Assembly: GCA_037039685.1 (NCBI GenBank)
Contig: JAWNGF010000001.1
Location: forward strand, 9,734,001-9,798,000
Length of the DNA stretch: 64,000 nt
Source of the DNA: Ceratobasidium sp. AG-K
Lineage: Eukaryota; Basidiomycota; Agaricomycetes; Cantharellales; Ceratobasidiaceae
Direction of reading: 5' to 3'
Shown here: one piece after another, positions 24,162 to 35,778 of the stretch
How the letters are laid out: every line of letters starts with the position of its first letter
How positions within the stretch are numbered: the first letter of the stretch is position 1
The notes under the pieces: model-generated
Told to the model about the DNA's origin: nothing
The model's input: only the letters and a program-made list of their open reading frames with translations
Databases searched by the model: none
Position numbers and translations under genes: made by a program

Positions 24162-25464
24162 GATGTATTGCAGTACAATGTATTATTAATCTGAACCTCT
24201 GGTTGGTAAATTCACCTTTGATTTTAGAATCGAGTAAGCAGACTCATATAGTTACAATATTAGAGATATATTCTATGGGCTTGTACGTTAACTGATTGTA
24301 ACTTAATGTAATATTCAACCAACAGAGCCAAGTGATAAATGTGTGGGGTGTCCCTCGATCTAGCTGGCGAACATTTATAATTAGCCCACAGTGCCGCAGC
24401 CCTCTGCGGTAATTCGCCGAGCCAGTCCCCACGCCGAGATCCCCACACCAGCGTACGTCGCCACTGATGTTCAACAAGCATAAAACTAGCCACTAGCTTG
24501 GCGCGAATCATATATCAGCTAATATGGGGAAATATTTAGGGATTTCCTCCAGCAGACGTGGGCGTTGATGTAATCGGTGGCATGTGAACTTGAACGGGCT
24601 TGGCATGAGAACCTGAGGAATATCTGTCGCATCCCCACGGCCTACCACGACCACCTCACACCTAATCAACAACTCGGCAACCTGTTACATTCCTAATAAG
24701 TGTGATTGCTGAACCTACAACGATTCCACTCCTTTGAATCGAAAATATACCAAACTTAAGCCGCAATATGGTCAACCCTCACGCAATTGGACGAACCGAT
24801 CGTGACTCACGTCCATGCTTCGATCCAGACTAATAGAGCTCTCAAGCTTTAGTCATGCTTCCCAATTTTAGGAAGACCTGGCGTTCGAATTCCCACTTGT
24901 ATTTGGGCCACCGTTGTATTCGATTCAACTGGGTTCACGTAACTGTGCTGCTACCTTCCCATTCCTATAGTTTCTCTCTGATTAGTCAAGATCTTTCGAG
25001 TGATTCAACTCATATTACCCCTTTGTGTGCTCCGCCACTCACTGCTCACATTTTTACTACCATCCACACCGCTTCGCCTAGAGCACACTCATCTCGTAAC
25101 GACCCGTTTGTTGCGATTAGCGCGTTTTTGCCGAGCTGAAGAGAATGGATATACAGGTATATGGTGAGCAACATAAATAAGATAGAAACAATAAGACATA
25201 CCTCAGCTCGTGCTACTTAGAAGTAGAGAACTGAGGTTCAACTGACACGACACGAGTCTATAACAAACGGACATGGACAGATCCCGGTCACATGGTTATA
25301 TGCTATACTACCAGTGGAAACTGAAGTTCCAACGCCGTTACCGTTACCTTTGGATACTCTCTAGTGCTTGCATCATGAATCACAATCATCACTCACTCGG
25401 CTAATTATAAACCATCAACAACAAATGCGACCGGCCTCGATCTTCCGCCCCCCGACCACCACGA
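24162..25464. other. Intergenic region between TF6 and TF7, no gene recognised
   Basis: 1.3 kb, the longest gap inside the plus-strand run. ORFs at 24244-24511 (minus) and 24855-25139 (plus) show no domain. No inverted repeat or transposon end was seen. TF7 promoter is at the right end. Confidence 0.4.
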
Positions 25465-27671
25465 ATGGCGTTGCGGTCGACCACAGGATGTTCCACATGC
25501 AAAGCCAGGTAAGTACTGTGAACACCATCTACCATCCCAATTGGTTCCCGAACGTGTACCCGAGTCATTAGGCGGAAAAAATGCGACGAGACACACCCCC
25601 AATGCCTAAGATGCACAAAGTACGGAATCAAGTGTGGGGGATATGAGTACATCGCGCCGAGAGGTGGTTCCTTGAAGCAAAGAACAAAGCCTGCTCCACG
25701 GCCCGCTTCCGAGATGATAAAGGCCGACTGCGAGTCTACCATATCCGACAACCAACTCCCTTCTATCTCGACCATTCCGGTCGACTCAACATCGACTTTG
25801 AATTTATTTTCGCATTTCCCGACGCACTATACACAATTAATGGACTCTGCCTTTGATCGCCCTTTGGGAGAACCCTACACCGACTCGCTGAAATTTCCAC
25901 TCCATCCTGACTCAATTGGAGCCGATTGGCATGAGTCTTCCCAACCGATACCGACTTCCGGCCAGTATTCCAGCAATACGCAGGTAACCATACAGCCGTC
26001 ATATTCGCTCGCTTGTAATTTGAATACTGCCCGGTCACCCGCGTCCATATCCGATGTTAACGTGACCCGAGGCAAGCTCTCGTCTGGCCAAGCAAGCTTA
26101 TTTCAAGCTTTGTGGGCCCTTGGGACACCACCATCACCACCCGAACCGACACCACCCTCAAAATCGAGCTCACTATATACCCGTTCGTACTGGACATCAT
26201 CGACTACTGAAGACGAAGAAAGCGAGGACGATGATCCCGAAGGAGTCAAGATGATTTGGTTTCAGGGCCCACCATGGACAGTTCAGTAAGGAGCAATTTC
26301 TTGCCGTTTGTGCTACAAAACTGTAAGCTAGTGTCGAGTCCTCGCTATTATGTACTAATTTTCATCAATTTAGATGCTAATTGGTTGACTTTCGCGGTGT
26401 TCGACCCAACCCGGAGAGCTCATCGAAGTAGAAGCTGTCTAATCTCACAATTCACGAGCTCAGACGATGCACGGGCCCGAATCATGCTCATATCCAAGGC
26501 TATGAAACTCCTACTTGAGGTTCCAGTTAATGGTCAATTCACCGAATTGGTTTCGCATTTAATAACTAGCGTATACCGGAGGATCTCGTTCTTCAAATCC
26601 AAATCGCCCGCCCCGAGGCCCAGCCTGGATCGCCAGGATGCGTCAAGAGCATTGAGCAATACTCTATTGGTAAGTAAGAAGCACCCTGGTCTATATCATA
26701 CTCACGTATCCTTAGATATTAAAAATGTTGATTTACTCCAGCTCTCTATCCTCACTTTTCATCGTGATGGAATCCGCTGCACCAGTCTTTCGGCGCGCGT
26801 GTCCCGAGCCTCCAGACATGTTTATCAACCTTGGCGGCATTCTCCTTGAAGAAGGAGTTAACCTCCGCAATTTTGCGATTCTGGACATCGTCCTGAGCAT
26901 TACTACTGGTCGCCCGATGTTATTCCGGTACGATGTCATATTTTCGATGGAACTCTCTGAAAGACTCGACTCTAAAGATGGAGAGGCTGGATTACAATGG
27001 CTGCATGGGATTCCGGACCAGTATATTCTCTTATTCGCTTGGATGAACAGACTACGAGAGGAGCTTCAACCTGGGAACAGCGCTGTAAACCCGGATTATG
27101 TCGCGGACATAGAGGCGGGATTAAAGAACCTGAAAATCGCACCTAACGCGGATGAGCCTGCCGATCCGGCGCTGGCGATTGCCAGGACAGTCGTACGAGA
27201 ATGTTGGCGTCAGGCGGCCCGGGTTTACCTTTACATGGCATGTGCGCATCTTTTCCATTTAACCTGTCAATGACGTGTATCACATAGGCCCTGTGTGGCG
27301 GGACTGCCCAAGACCCACGTGTCGAAAAGGCTTACAAAACGTTCATGCGTCTGGTCAACGGGACCAAGCCGGCCCGGAATCCAGACGCCTTTCCTGTCAT
27401 GCCGTGGTCTATCGTAAGTATAGATATTTCATTCTCTCCGTAATGAGCTCACCCGATGTCTGAATAGGTTGGAGTGGCTGCCACTAAACAGCGTGATCGG
27501 GAGACGTGTCGGCAACGATTGTTAGCCCAACCCGAATGTAGGAATCCAGGAACATGCGGGCATGATGGTCTACTGATACTTGAAGACGTGTGGGCACGAT
27601 GTGCAAACGAGGGTCGGCCTGCTGTATGGGGAGACTTGAGGGTAGCTTGTTTCAGAGTTACGGGGGGGTAG
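25465..27671 (+). CDS. Zn(II)2Cys6 transcription factor TF7, with one apparent frame break and a GC donor
   Basis: Exons 25465-25508, 25572-26322, 26374-26669, 26716-27237, 27288-27413, 27468-27671. The ATG at 25465 is preferred to the one at 25424 because it restores the 44-nt first exon. Cluster GCSTCKARRKKCDETHPQC, LRCTKYGIKCGGYEY complete. Linker motif KLSSGQASLFQALWALGTP, then EDEESEDDDPEGVKM. At about 26251-26256 the frame slips between DPEGVKMI and LVSGPTMDSS; TTT to TTTT repairs it with the exact family spacing. Intron 4 begins GCATGT (27238), a non-canonical GC donor where all paralogues have GT. End RPAVWGDLRVACFRVTGG. Status uncertain: assembly indel or pseudogene. Confidence 0.75.
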
Positions 27672-28016
27672 TTCGTATGAAAGGTTAGTGAATTGGTATT
27701 ACGGTAATGAGTTCAGTCGATTTTCTGATTCAGTGTGGCTTCTATTTGAATCATTGTAGTGCTAAAACGTTTCTTTGATCTTAAGTGTGTCTAGTGGCTC
27801 ATTAATAATATACGACGTGCCACATCCCATCCCACCGCGAAGCCTCCTCAAATTATTTTACGGGGAAACACGTGAGGAGAGATCGAACGCTAAGCTGATC
27901 AAAGGCAACTGCCGATCATAGGGCGCTTGACAATGGATGCCCTGGGAGACGTGACGACCGAGAACAGATTAGATTGACAAACGTCATCTGCTACCTTCCT
28001 CCCACCACCACCATCA
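27672..28016. other. Intergenic spacer TF7-TF8 (TF8 promoter)
   Basis: 345 bp. Contains an 11-mer GGGCGCTTGAC (about 27921-27931) also present upstream of TF6 (about 21685-21695). A CCTCCCACCACCACCATCA leader precedes the TF8 ATG. Confidence 0.45.
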
Positions 28017-30121
28017 ATGGCGATTCGATCGACTACAGGCTGCTATACTTGCAAGACCAGGTGATAATTAATCCTTACATTTATCCTTTCAGCTCTGAAT
28101 TTGGACTCGACACTAGGCGGAAAAAATGTGACGAAACCCATCCACAGTGTCGGCGGTGCATCAAGTCGGGGATTGAGTGTGGTGGATACGAGTATGTCGA
28201 ATCGAAAGGTGGATTGAGCAAGCGCAGGACAAGACCCGCTCCGCGGCCAGCGTCCGAATTAGCAAGGGCTAAGGGGATTACAACATCCAAGAGTGAATGC
28301 TCAGCTGTTGCCCTTGGGCCTACCCAGGCCTTGTTTTCTCCGAAACTCGCGCTGTTCTCGACAAACTACGATCATCAGACAACCCTCGACTTCAATGACA
28401 CGCTTGGAAACCCCCACACGGAGGCATTTGAATTTTCGCTCTCTCCGGAATCACTTGGCCCCGATACGCCACCGTCAGGTTCAAACTTGCTTTTGTTCTC
28501 CCAGGCACCCCTGGTTTTACCACGAAAATCTTCCATACTTCCCAGATCGATCTAGCCATTCCGCCATACTCACTCATGTACCAGAGTGACGCGCCATATT
28601 TGCCAAGTCCTCCTTCAAACGTGACGACTTTGTGGCTGCCAGGGGCAGAGGAGGACCCAACCGCAGACGAAGTCCGCGAAGAAATCAATCGACTCTTATA
28701 CTCGGTACCAATGATGGACAGCTCTGTGCCAAGTAACTTGCTATCGTTTGCGTTGCAGTGCTGTGAGTTTGATGTTCCTCTCTGTCTGATGCGCGTTGAT
28801 AATCTTGCATATAGATGGAAATTGGATGGTATCGATAAGACTCGATCCCATCCGAATTATTCGTCAAACCAAGGACTCTCTCGTCAGGCAAATCGCAAGC
28901 TCAGAAAGCGCACGCACGAGAGTCATGTTGATCTCTAGAGCGATGAAGGCCTTACAGGACGAGATAACACCGGGTCCTCAAGTTGTCGGGTTGGTTTTGA
29001 CGTTAAAAGACGGGGTGCATAAGAGGATTTCGTCCTTCAAATCACGGCCCCAGGAACTTGTCCAGGATCGACAAAGCGCATCTGAAACCCTGGATAATTT
29101 ACTCGAGGTATGGAGCACGGTTTCTCTATATTCTTTACTATCATCTCACTGTTTTTCAGATCCTCGCAGTACACAACTACTCTTGCTCCCTTTCCTCTCT
29201 AAACAGCCTAATGGAATCAGCCGCGCCCGTCTTCCGCCGCGCGTGCTCGGAGCCTCCAGATACCCTTGTCGATCTTCCTAATCTCCTGCTCGAACCGGAT
29301 GTTAAAATTCGAAATTTTGCTGTTGTCGACATCACATTGGCATTAATGACGAGCCGACCAATGCAGTTTCGATATAACATCAAGTTTTCACTAGATTTAT
29401 GCGAGAGTATGAAATCTAGGAACCGTGATTTCGGGTTAGAGTGGTTACTTGGCATTCCTGATCAGTTTATCCTCTTACTGGCGTGGATGAATCAGCTTAG
29501 GGAGGACCTCTATGCTGGGCCCAATCCTGTGAGCGAGGAGGTCGTAACTCAGATCGAAGGGGATATGAATAACTTGAAAATGTACACCAACGAAAACGAA
29601 CACGGGGATCCCATGGTGAAGGTCTGGCAGCTGGCGGTGCAAGAGTGTTGGCGCCAGGTCGTTTACGTTTACCTCTACATGGTATGTAATTGATTTACCG
29701 GACCGTTACGTAGTCTGCTACTGACTTGGTTTGGGGCAGGGCTTGTGTGGGGCTACTGCCGAAGATCCTAGGGTCGTGAAAGCCCACAGCGCGTTCCTGC
29801 GCCTCGTGAGTGGAATCAGACCAGGCCGGAAACCCGACGTATTTCTTATCCTTCCTTGGATGTTGGTAAGTTTGGTTCTATCTTTTCTCGGCTGGTCTTA
29901 CACAAATTCTTGGGCAGGCTGGAATGGCCGCTATCAAACAGTGCGATCGGGACACACTTCAGCAACGTCTAACGCTCCAACCCGAAACTCGGATTCCTGG
30001 TGCATGCATGTACAATTCTATGCGAATATTGGAGGATGTGTGGGAGAGAAGTGGAAGGGAGAACCGACCGGCGGTTTGGGGGGACTTGAGGATTGCTTGT
30101 TTCAGGGTTACGAGGATGTAG
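28017..30121 (+). CDS. Zn(II)2Cys6 transcription factor TF8, shortened linker and one frame break
   Basis: Exons 28017-28060, 28117-28762, 28815-29107, 29160-29681, 29740-29865, 29918-30121. Cluster GCYTCKTRRKKCDETHPQC, RRCIKSGIECGGYEY complete; donor of intron 1 is the weak GTGATA. The linker ends in a stop at 28553-28555, while the next frame continues QIDLAIPPYSLMYQ into EEINRLLYSVPMMDSS; exon 2 (646 nt) needs one extra base for the phases to agree. Removing GT..AG segments of 26 or 32 nt would also restore frame but these are too short for introns. The GQASLF motif is absent, apparently deleted. Downstream exons are normal (FRRACSEPPDTLVDLPNLL, QECWRQVVYVYLYM) and end RPAVWGDLRIACFRVTRM. 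Confidence 0.72.
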
Positions 30122-30272
30122 ATCGCCGTGCCCATACGCTATTTTGCTTCGGTCTAGCTTTTATGGCTCAGGTGTTGTTGCTATTTTTATCAGTAGTCTT
30201 GCAATATAATGTACACTTATACAGGTTTTCCATGTTGTGCTTCGTTATATATATAGTTCAGAACCTTGTTAT

Positions 30273-30550
30273 AATACAAACCTTCGGCCAACGATAAAGT
30301 TATTTGCTATTTCCAAAAGGGTCTGCCGGAAGCGCCGAGTGGTGATGCACGTAAAAAGAAAATCCCCCGCCAAGAGTAAAGCCGATTGAACTCTGTCAAA
30401 ACGAGTCACTGTGCTATGCAAAGCGTAGATTCGGTCTCGTGTAGACGAGGCGCATGTTTGTGTGCACATTATAGGATGCAAATATAGATACTGAAAAATC
30501 CCCCTCGTGGAGGTCCATGTGCGATTCCGTAGCCGGAAGGGCAGTTGAGA
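30273..30550 (+). repeat. Long inverted repeat, left arm
   Basis: Pairs in inverted orientation with 30767-31044. The outer end AATACAAACCTTCGGCCA is the complement of the outer end of the right arm. The match is nearly perfect over the outer 200 bp and weakens toward the middle (from about GTGCACATTATA inwards). Beyond 30273 the similarity stops sharply. Confidence 0.85.
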
Positions 30551-30766
30551 GTCTAAAAACAGTGCACAAGCGCTTTATAGTACCTGTTACATCTCTTGGA
30601 TTACTGTCTCTCGAGGATTAATTACACATGCCAGATACACAAAGTGGCAGCGGTCACGAGTCAGTTTTGCAGCAACAATCGTAGTAAAATTAGTAAATCT
30701 CCGAAGACCTTTGCCATCCAACATATAGAGGAAGCTCTTACGAGTACATTAATACCTTTCTTGGGC

Positions 30767-31044
30767 TCCAACCTTTACTCCGGACTGCAGGATCGGCCAT
30801 GGACCCCCAAGAGGTTGATTTCTCATTATCTGTATTTGCGTCATATAATGTGCACACAAACATGCGCCTCGTCTACACGAGACCGAATCTACGCTTTGCA
30901 TAGCACAGTGACTCGTTTTGACAGAGTTCGATCGGCTTTACTCTTGGCGGGGGTTGTTTTTTTTTACGTGCATCACCACTCGGCGCTTCCGGCAGACCCT
31001 TTTGGAAACAGCAATAACTTTATCGCTGGCCGAAGGTTTGTATT
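30767..31044 (-). repeat. Long inverted repeat, right arm
   Basis: Reverse complement of the left arm, with a 216-bp spacer between. A transcript through the locus would fold into a roughly 0.77 kb hairpin. ORFs seen on both arms encode the same peptide on opposite strands and are by-products of the repeat. It lies in the promoter region of TF9. Confidence 0.85.
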
Positions 31045-31190
31045 GCAAATGCGGGCTAGAGACGAAAGACCATTCAGCGCTACTGGGCGGCCCATTCCTG
31101 CAGCCGAGTAGCGGATCTGTTGACTCCGTGCCCTAAGTCCTAGACTGGATACACCCAATCAAATACTTCCTCCCCCCTCCACCACCATCG

Positions 31191-33291
31191 ATGGCCATCC
31201 GGTCAAGTACTGGGTGCTACACATGTAAGACAAGGTAAACCAGGAGCAATTTCTTGCGATTACCCTCTCAGTCTGTCTGAACTTGTGTTCGAGCTATTAG
31301 GCGGAAGAAATGCGACGAAACTCACCCAGAATGCCAACGGTGTATCAAGTCGGGGATTGAATGCGGCGGATACGTATATATTGAATCGAAAGATGGGAAG
31401 CAAAGAACGAGGCCTGGTCCGCGACCTACACCTAAATCAGAAAGGGCAAACACAGCACCTCATACCGACACGCTAGAGCCATTACTCTCGTCTGAATCCC
31501 TAGACTGTCGTGTCAATTACGCGTTCCCCTCAGACTCCGGCTTCCATGGACTCTCGCAGATGCCGGCTGTATCACGTTCCCCCATCGATGCTCAGCTAGC
31601 CATTCAGTTATATAGACCGATGCAGCAAAACGATACAATGCCTTTGTCTAGTCCTGCTTTGGTTATTTCAGCGAACCAGGTGCAGAGGGAACTGAGCGCC
31701 GGTCAAGCGAGTCTATTTCACGCGCTGCTTAGCCTCGAGGATAAATCTAGCTCAGTGGAAGCAACGCACCCCAACTCGGAAGTTATCAGCTCTTGGCGGC
31801 AACTGACATATGTAGAAGCTGACACAACTACAGACGACTGTCTTAGAGCGGTGAAGCATATTTGGTGTACGGCACTAACATTGGATAGCTCTGTACCGAG
31901 CAACACTCTATCGTTTGTACTCCAGTGTTGTAAGTTTCATATCTGCTCTTCAACTAATGTGTATTGAGAGTGCACCTAGATGCGAATTTCATGGCTGTTG
32001 TGACTTTGGACCCCATCCGAACCGCCCATCAAACTAAAGATGCACTTGTCCGGCAAATTGCAGGATCAGACCAGGCACGTGCAAGAATTACACTCGTCTC
32101 CAGAGCGATGAAGATCCTACGCGAGGCGTCATCGTTGGATCCCCGGGCCATCAAGCTTGTTTCGATGCTAACGGCTCAACACTACCAAACTGTATTATCC
32201 TACAAATCTCGACCCGCAACGCTTATACCAGACCTGGACCGCCAAATAGCATGCGACGCACTGGATAATACGTTCGAGGTATGCTTGAGGTGGTTTTTCT
32301 CGGATTTTATCTCACCGGATCTCAGATTATTGCAGTCCATGCCTTTTCTCGTCCCCTGTCTTCCCTCATTAACTTGATGGATTCGATAGCACCCATCTTT
32401 CGTCGTGCGTGTCCGGAGCCACCGAATACCCTTGTCAACCTTGCCGAGCTCCTTCTTCAACCAGGTATCAACCTGCAGCATTTTGCAGTTCTTGACGTTA
32501 CACTAGGTGTAACAACTGGCCGGCCCATGTTTTTCCGATATGAAGTCGATTTTTCGATCGAGTTAGGTCAGATTCTAAAGTCCAAGAGTCAGGATTTCGG
32601 CTTGGAGTGGTTACTTGGTATCCCAGGCCAGCTCATCCTCTTACTTGCTTGGATGAATCAAATGAGGGAAGACCTTTACGTCGGGTCCCCCCCCCTGAGC
32701 CAGAAGATTGTGGCACGGATCGAGAATGAGGTGAGGAATTGGGATCCGCATGCTGGCGAATGCGAGGCAAGTGATTCTACCCTGCGGATCAGGCGATTGG
32801 TCGTGCAAGAATGTTGGCGTGAAGTGATTTACGTTTATTTGTACATGGTACGTATATGTATACTATACATCTCAGGATTAAGGACTTATTACTGAATCGG
32901 GGCGGGATAGGGCTTATGTGGAGCTACTGCTGATGACCCTCGGGTTAAAAAAGCCCAGAAAGCCTTTATGCGTCTCGTTGACGGTATCAGACCAGGCCGG
33001 AACCCAGACGGGTTTCTTATCATACCTTGGGCCATCGTAAGTCTGGCCCTATTTTACCCATATCCACTTGCATAGACGCCTCGGTAGGTCGGAGTAGCTA
33101 CGACAGAGCAACGCGACCGGGATATACTTAATCAACGACTCTCGGCTCAATTTGAATGTCGGAATCCTGGCACTTGCGGAAACGATACCCTGCGAATTCT
33201 AGATGACATATGGGCGAGGTGTGAGAGGGAAAGTCGACCCGCTTCCTGGAGAGATTGGAGGATTAGTTTTTGTAGGGTTACTGGGATGTAA
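31191..33291 (+). CDS. Zn(II)2Cys6 transcription factor TF9
   Basis: Exons 31191-31234, 31301-31929, 31980-32278, 32326-32847, 32911-33036, 33088-33291 join in frame to 607 residues. Start MAIRSSTGCYTCKT, then RRKKCDETHPECQRC, IKSGIECGGYVY; all six cysteines. The linker holds ELSAGQASLFHALLSLEDK; the acidic stretch is weak (EADTTTDDCLRAVKH). Exon 3 opens ANFMAVVTLDPIRTA, exon 4 has FRRACPEPPNTLVNLAELL and QECWREVIYVYLYM, exon 6 ends RISFCRVTGM. The last exon has RPASWRDWRI in place of RPAVWGDLRI. No frame problem. The inverted repeat lies 150 bp upstream, so its regulation may differ from its neighbours. Confidence 0.88.
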
Positions 33292-33563
33292 GTTGCCTCG
33301 TTGGGATTAATCATCCCTGGTTGGATCTAGCTGCTACCTTTGCACGCTCATATTCGATCATGGTTTAATATGTTGTATTGTAAAATGGGGTCGAAACACG
33401 CTTCAGCTTTCTACCAGGGACAGAAATAGGAGTAGTCGTCATGACAATCGAAAGGAGCTTTCGATCATTGCGTACTTGGCTCGTAGATCCTCCTGAAATG
33501 TGTGACCCACGCAACGTAAATGACAAATTCTCTGATGTTACCTGTCTGCTCCCACTACCACTG

Positions 33564-35178
33564 ATGGCACTTCGTTCAACCGCAGGATGCTTCACTTGCA
33601 AAAGAAGGTAAACGACTCTCATTTTCTAAATTTCAACCGATTTCTGACCGAGCATCCGAGTTACCAGACACAAGAAATGCGATGAGACACGCCCACAGTG
33701 CCAACGATCTATAAGATTAGGATTAAAATGCGGTGGATACGCACATACCGGAGCAAGGGAGGGAAGGAGTTTGAGCTCGAGTACAAGATCTATCACAAAG
33801 ACTACTCCCTAGGTGGCACCGTCTTCGGTATCCGACAGCCGGCATATCCTGGGTTGCTCCCTCCGTATGCGGCCTCAGTTCCCGTAGCTACCCGTTCGTG
33901 CCCACCAGAATCTTCCCATCGAGTAGCGGGCTCTAATGGCGTTACTGGAGGTTTCGTACCGACTCGCGGTGGCCAGTGACCAAGTACATTCCTAGTGACA
34001 GTCAACGTACCGGAGAACCATCCAATATTTACATGAGAAGGACTATCTCAACCTGTCGCTGTTTCCTAGCCCCACAAATTCGGATTTCAGGGTGGAGCGA
34101 GCACAGGCAGGATTGACACTCAAGCTAATCTATTTCAGGCACTTTTTAGTCTCGAACACACGTCCACATCGCCTCAGAAAACGCCACCATTGAAGTCCGA
34201 CTTGTCATTAGTGTACCGATGTCCACCAACACTAGAAACAGACTCGAGTCGGAGCGACAACGACCACTTATAGGAGGCTAAGAATATATGGATTCCGACA
34301 CCAACAATGGACAGTGCCATAACGAGTAATTTAATACCGTTTGCGTTGCAGAGCTGTAAGACTTTGCTTGCTTTTTAACACGCTCCTACCAATAGACAAG
34401 TTTATAGTCGCCAATTGGGCGGCGTTAATAACTTTTGACCCTCTCCGGTCTATCCATCCAACCAAAGATGTGCTGGTCCGACAGATTACAAACTCTGACA
34501 GCGCACATGCGAGAATCAGGCTGACCCCCAGAGCATTTTCTTTGCTTCGCGAGACATCAACCCTCAATCCCACCGCCAACAGCTTGATCCTGATGTTAAC
34601 AAACGACATACACAAGTCACTATTCTCCTACAAATCGAAACCGTTAACACTTGTGCCCGATCTCGATCGACTAAACGCGTCAAGGGCTCTCGATAATGTG
34701 CTCGAAGTGAGTGTCGGCGTCAGGTAGTACACGTTTACCTCTATATGGTACGTTCCCGCCCGTCTAGCTGATTTCGTTGCTGATCATGGGACACAGACTC
34801 TGTGGTCCCATGGCCAATGCACGAGATCTTCGTGTTGTAAAGGCTTACCAAGCGCCCATGCGCCTTGTCAACGGAATCAAGCCGGGTCGTCGCCCAGACG
34901 CATGTCTCCTCGTCCCACGGGATGTTGTGTACTCGTCCTAGTTTTCTTATATCCGAAATTTGTTGACCAAACAGGTTGGGGTGGCCTCCAAGAAACCTTG
35001 CGATCGGGAGACGCCCCGAGGACGGATAACCGCTCAACCGGAAAGTTGGAGCCCTGGTTCGTGTGGGTAGGATAGTTTCCGAGCGTTGGAGGAAGTTTGG
35101 ATGAGAACTTCGAGCGAGGGGCGGCCTATGGTAGGGAATGGTCCGAGAGCTGCCTTTGCCAGAGTCGCAGTGATATAA
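33564..35178 (+). pseudogene. Zinc-cluster gene TF10, clear pseudogene
   Basis: Starts like the others (33564-33607, MALRSTAGCFTCKR) and splices to RHKKCDETRPQCQRS: the fifth cysteine of the cluster is Ser. A stop follows at about 33810. Later remnants are easy to place: QANLFQALFSLEHTSTSP (linker motif, 34121-34174), a TAG inside the acidic part (34271), NWAALITFDPLRSIH (exon 3, from about 34401). Exon 4 and intron 3 are almost wholly deleted: the exon-3 end LDNVLE runs directly into ECRRQVVHVYLYM at 34707-34746. Exon 5 has a damaged start and exon 6 has an internal TAG (35069) but still spans to 35178. Several independent lesions make this a true pseudogene rather than sequence error. Confidence 0.9.
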
Positions 35179-35778
35179 ATTTAATTTAGGTTAGATATCA
35201 AATTCCACCAGTAGTCTCCGTTTCCAATTATTGCTGCCAATTCCAAGTCATTCGACTCATTCAGCCTCAGACTGCGTCATCGTTCGAGCCGGCGGCTAGG
35301 ACTTTACCGATGTGCGGGGTTGATCACGATCAAATGACACCAGATCGTTGGATCCAGCAGATTGTGACAAACCGGGGTCCAGAGATTCTATCATGTCGTG
35401 ACCTGGGGTGACATGATGTGGAACCAACATCCAATGAAACAGAGACGGTACTAGTGCGCGTACGTTGTCAACACGAATATATTATGGTTTGTGTTGATGT
35501 AGCAATAGTTCAGAGCCCCGACGGGCGACATCCAGCCTAACGGCGAAATGCATGGAACTGAACGGCCCGGAGAAACAAGCTTGGATGTTGCAACCGCCCT
35601 GCTAAGAGTGGGCGCGTGAAGTAAATGTCCGTGGTTCATACTGCCAAGAACTGTGCCTGTCAGGTCAAGACACGCGTTTGTTGAATGTGGCGCGGACACG
35701 TGACTACGGTAATCTACGGTATTAACTCTAGGGAGAAACCGTATCTTCGCAATAACCTTTTCCCTCTCACAATAACCA
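35179..35778. other. Intergenic region TF10 to TF11 (TF11 promoter)
   Basis: 600 bp. No gene recognised. Two words around ATCATGTCGTGACC / TGACATGATG (about 35389-35416) form a small inverted repeat upstream of TF11, possibly a regulatory site. Confidence 0.35.

Noticed and set aside
28495..28545. A 26- or 32-nt intron to repair the TF8 frame
   Set aside because: Both would restore frame with GT..AG ends, but they are shorter than any other intron in the window (about 43 nt minimum) and no paralogue has an intron there.
30596..31111. 171-codon plus-strand ORF and its 70-codon minus-strand match at 30269-30481
   Set aside because: Both are products of the inverted repeat; the peptide has no recognised motif and the arms are not otherwise gene-like.
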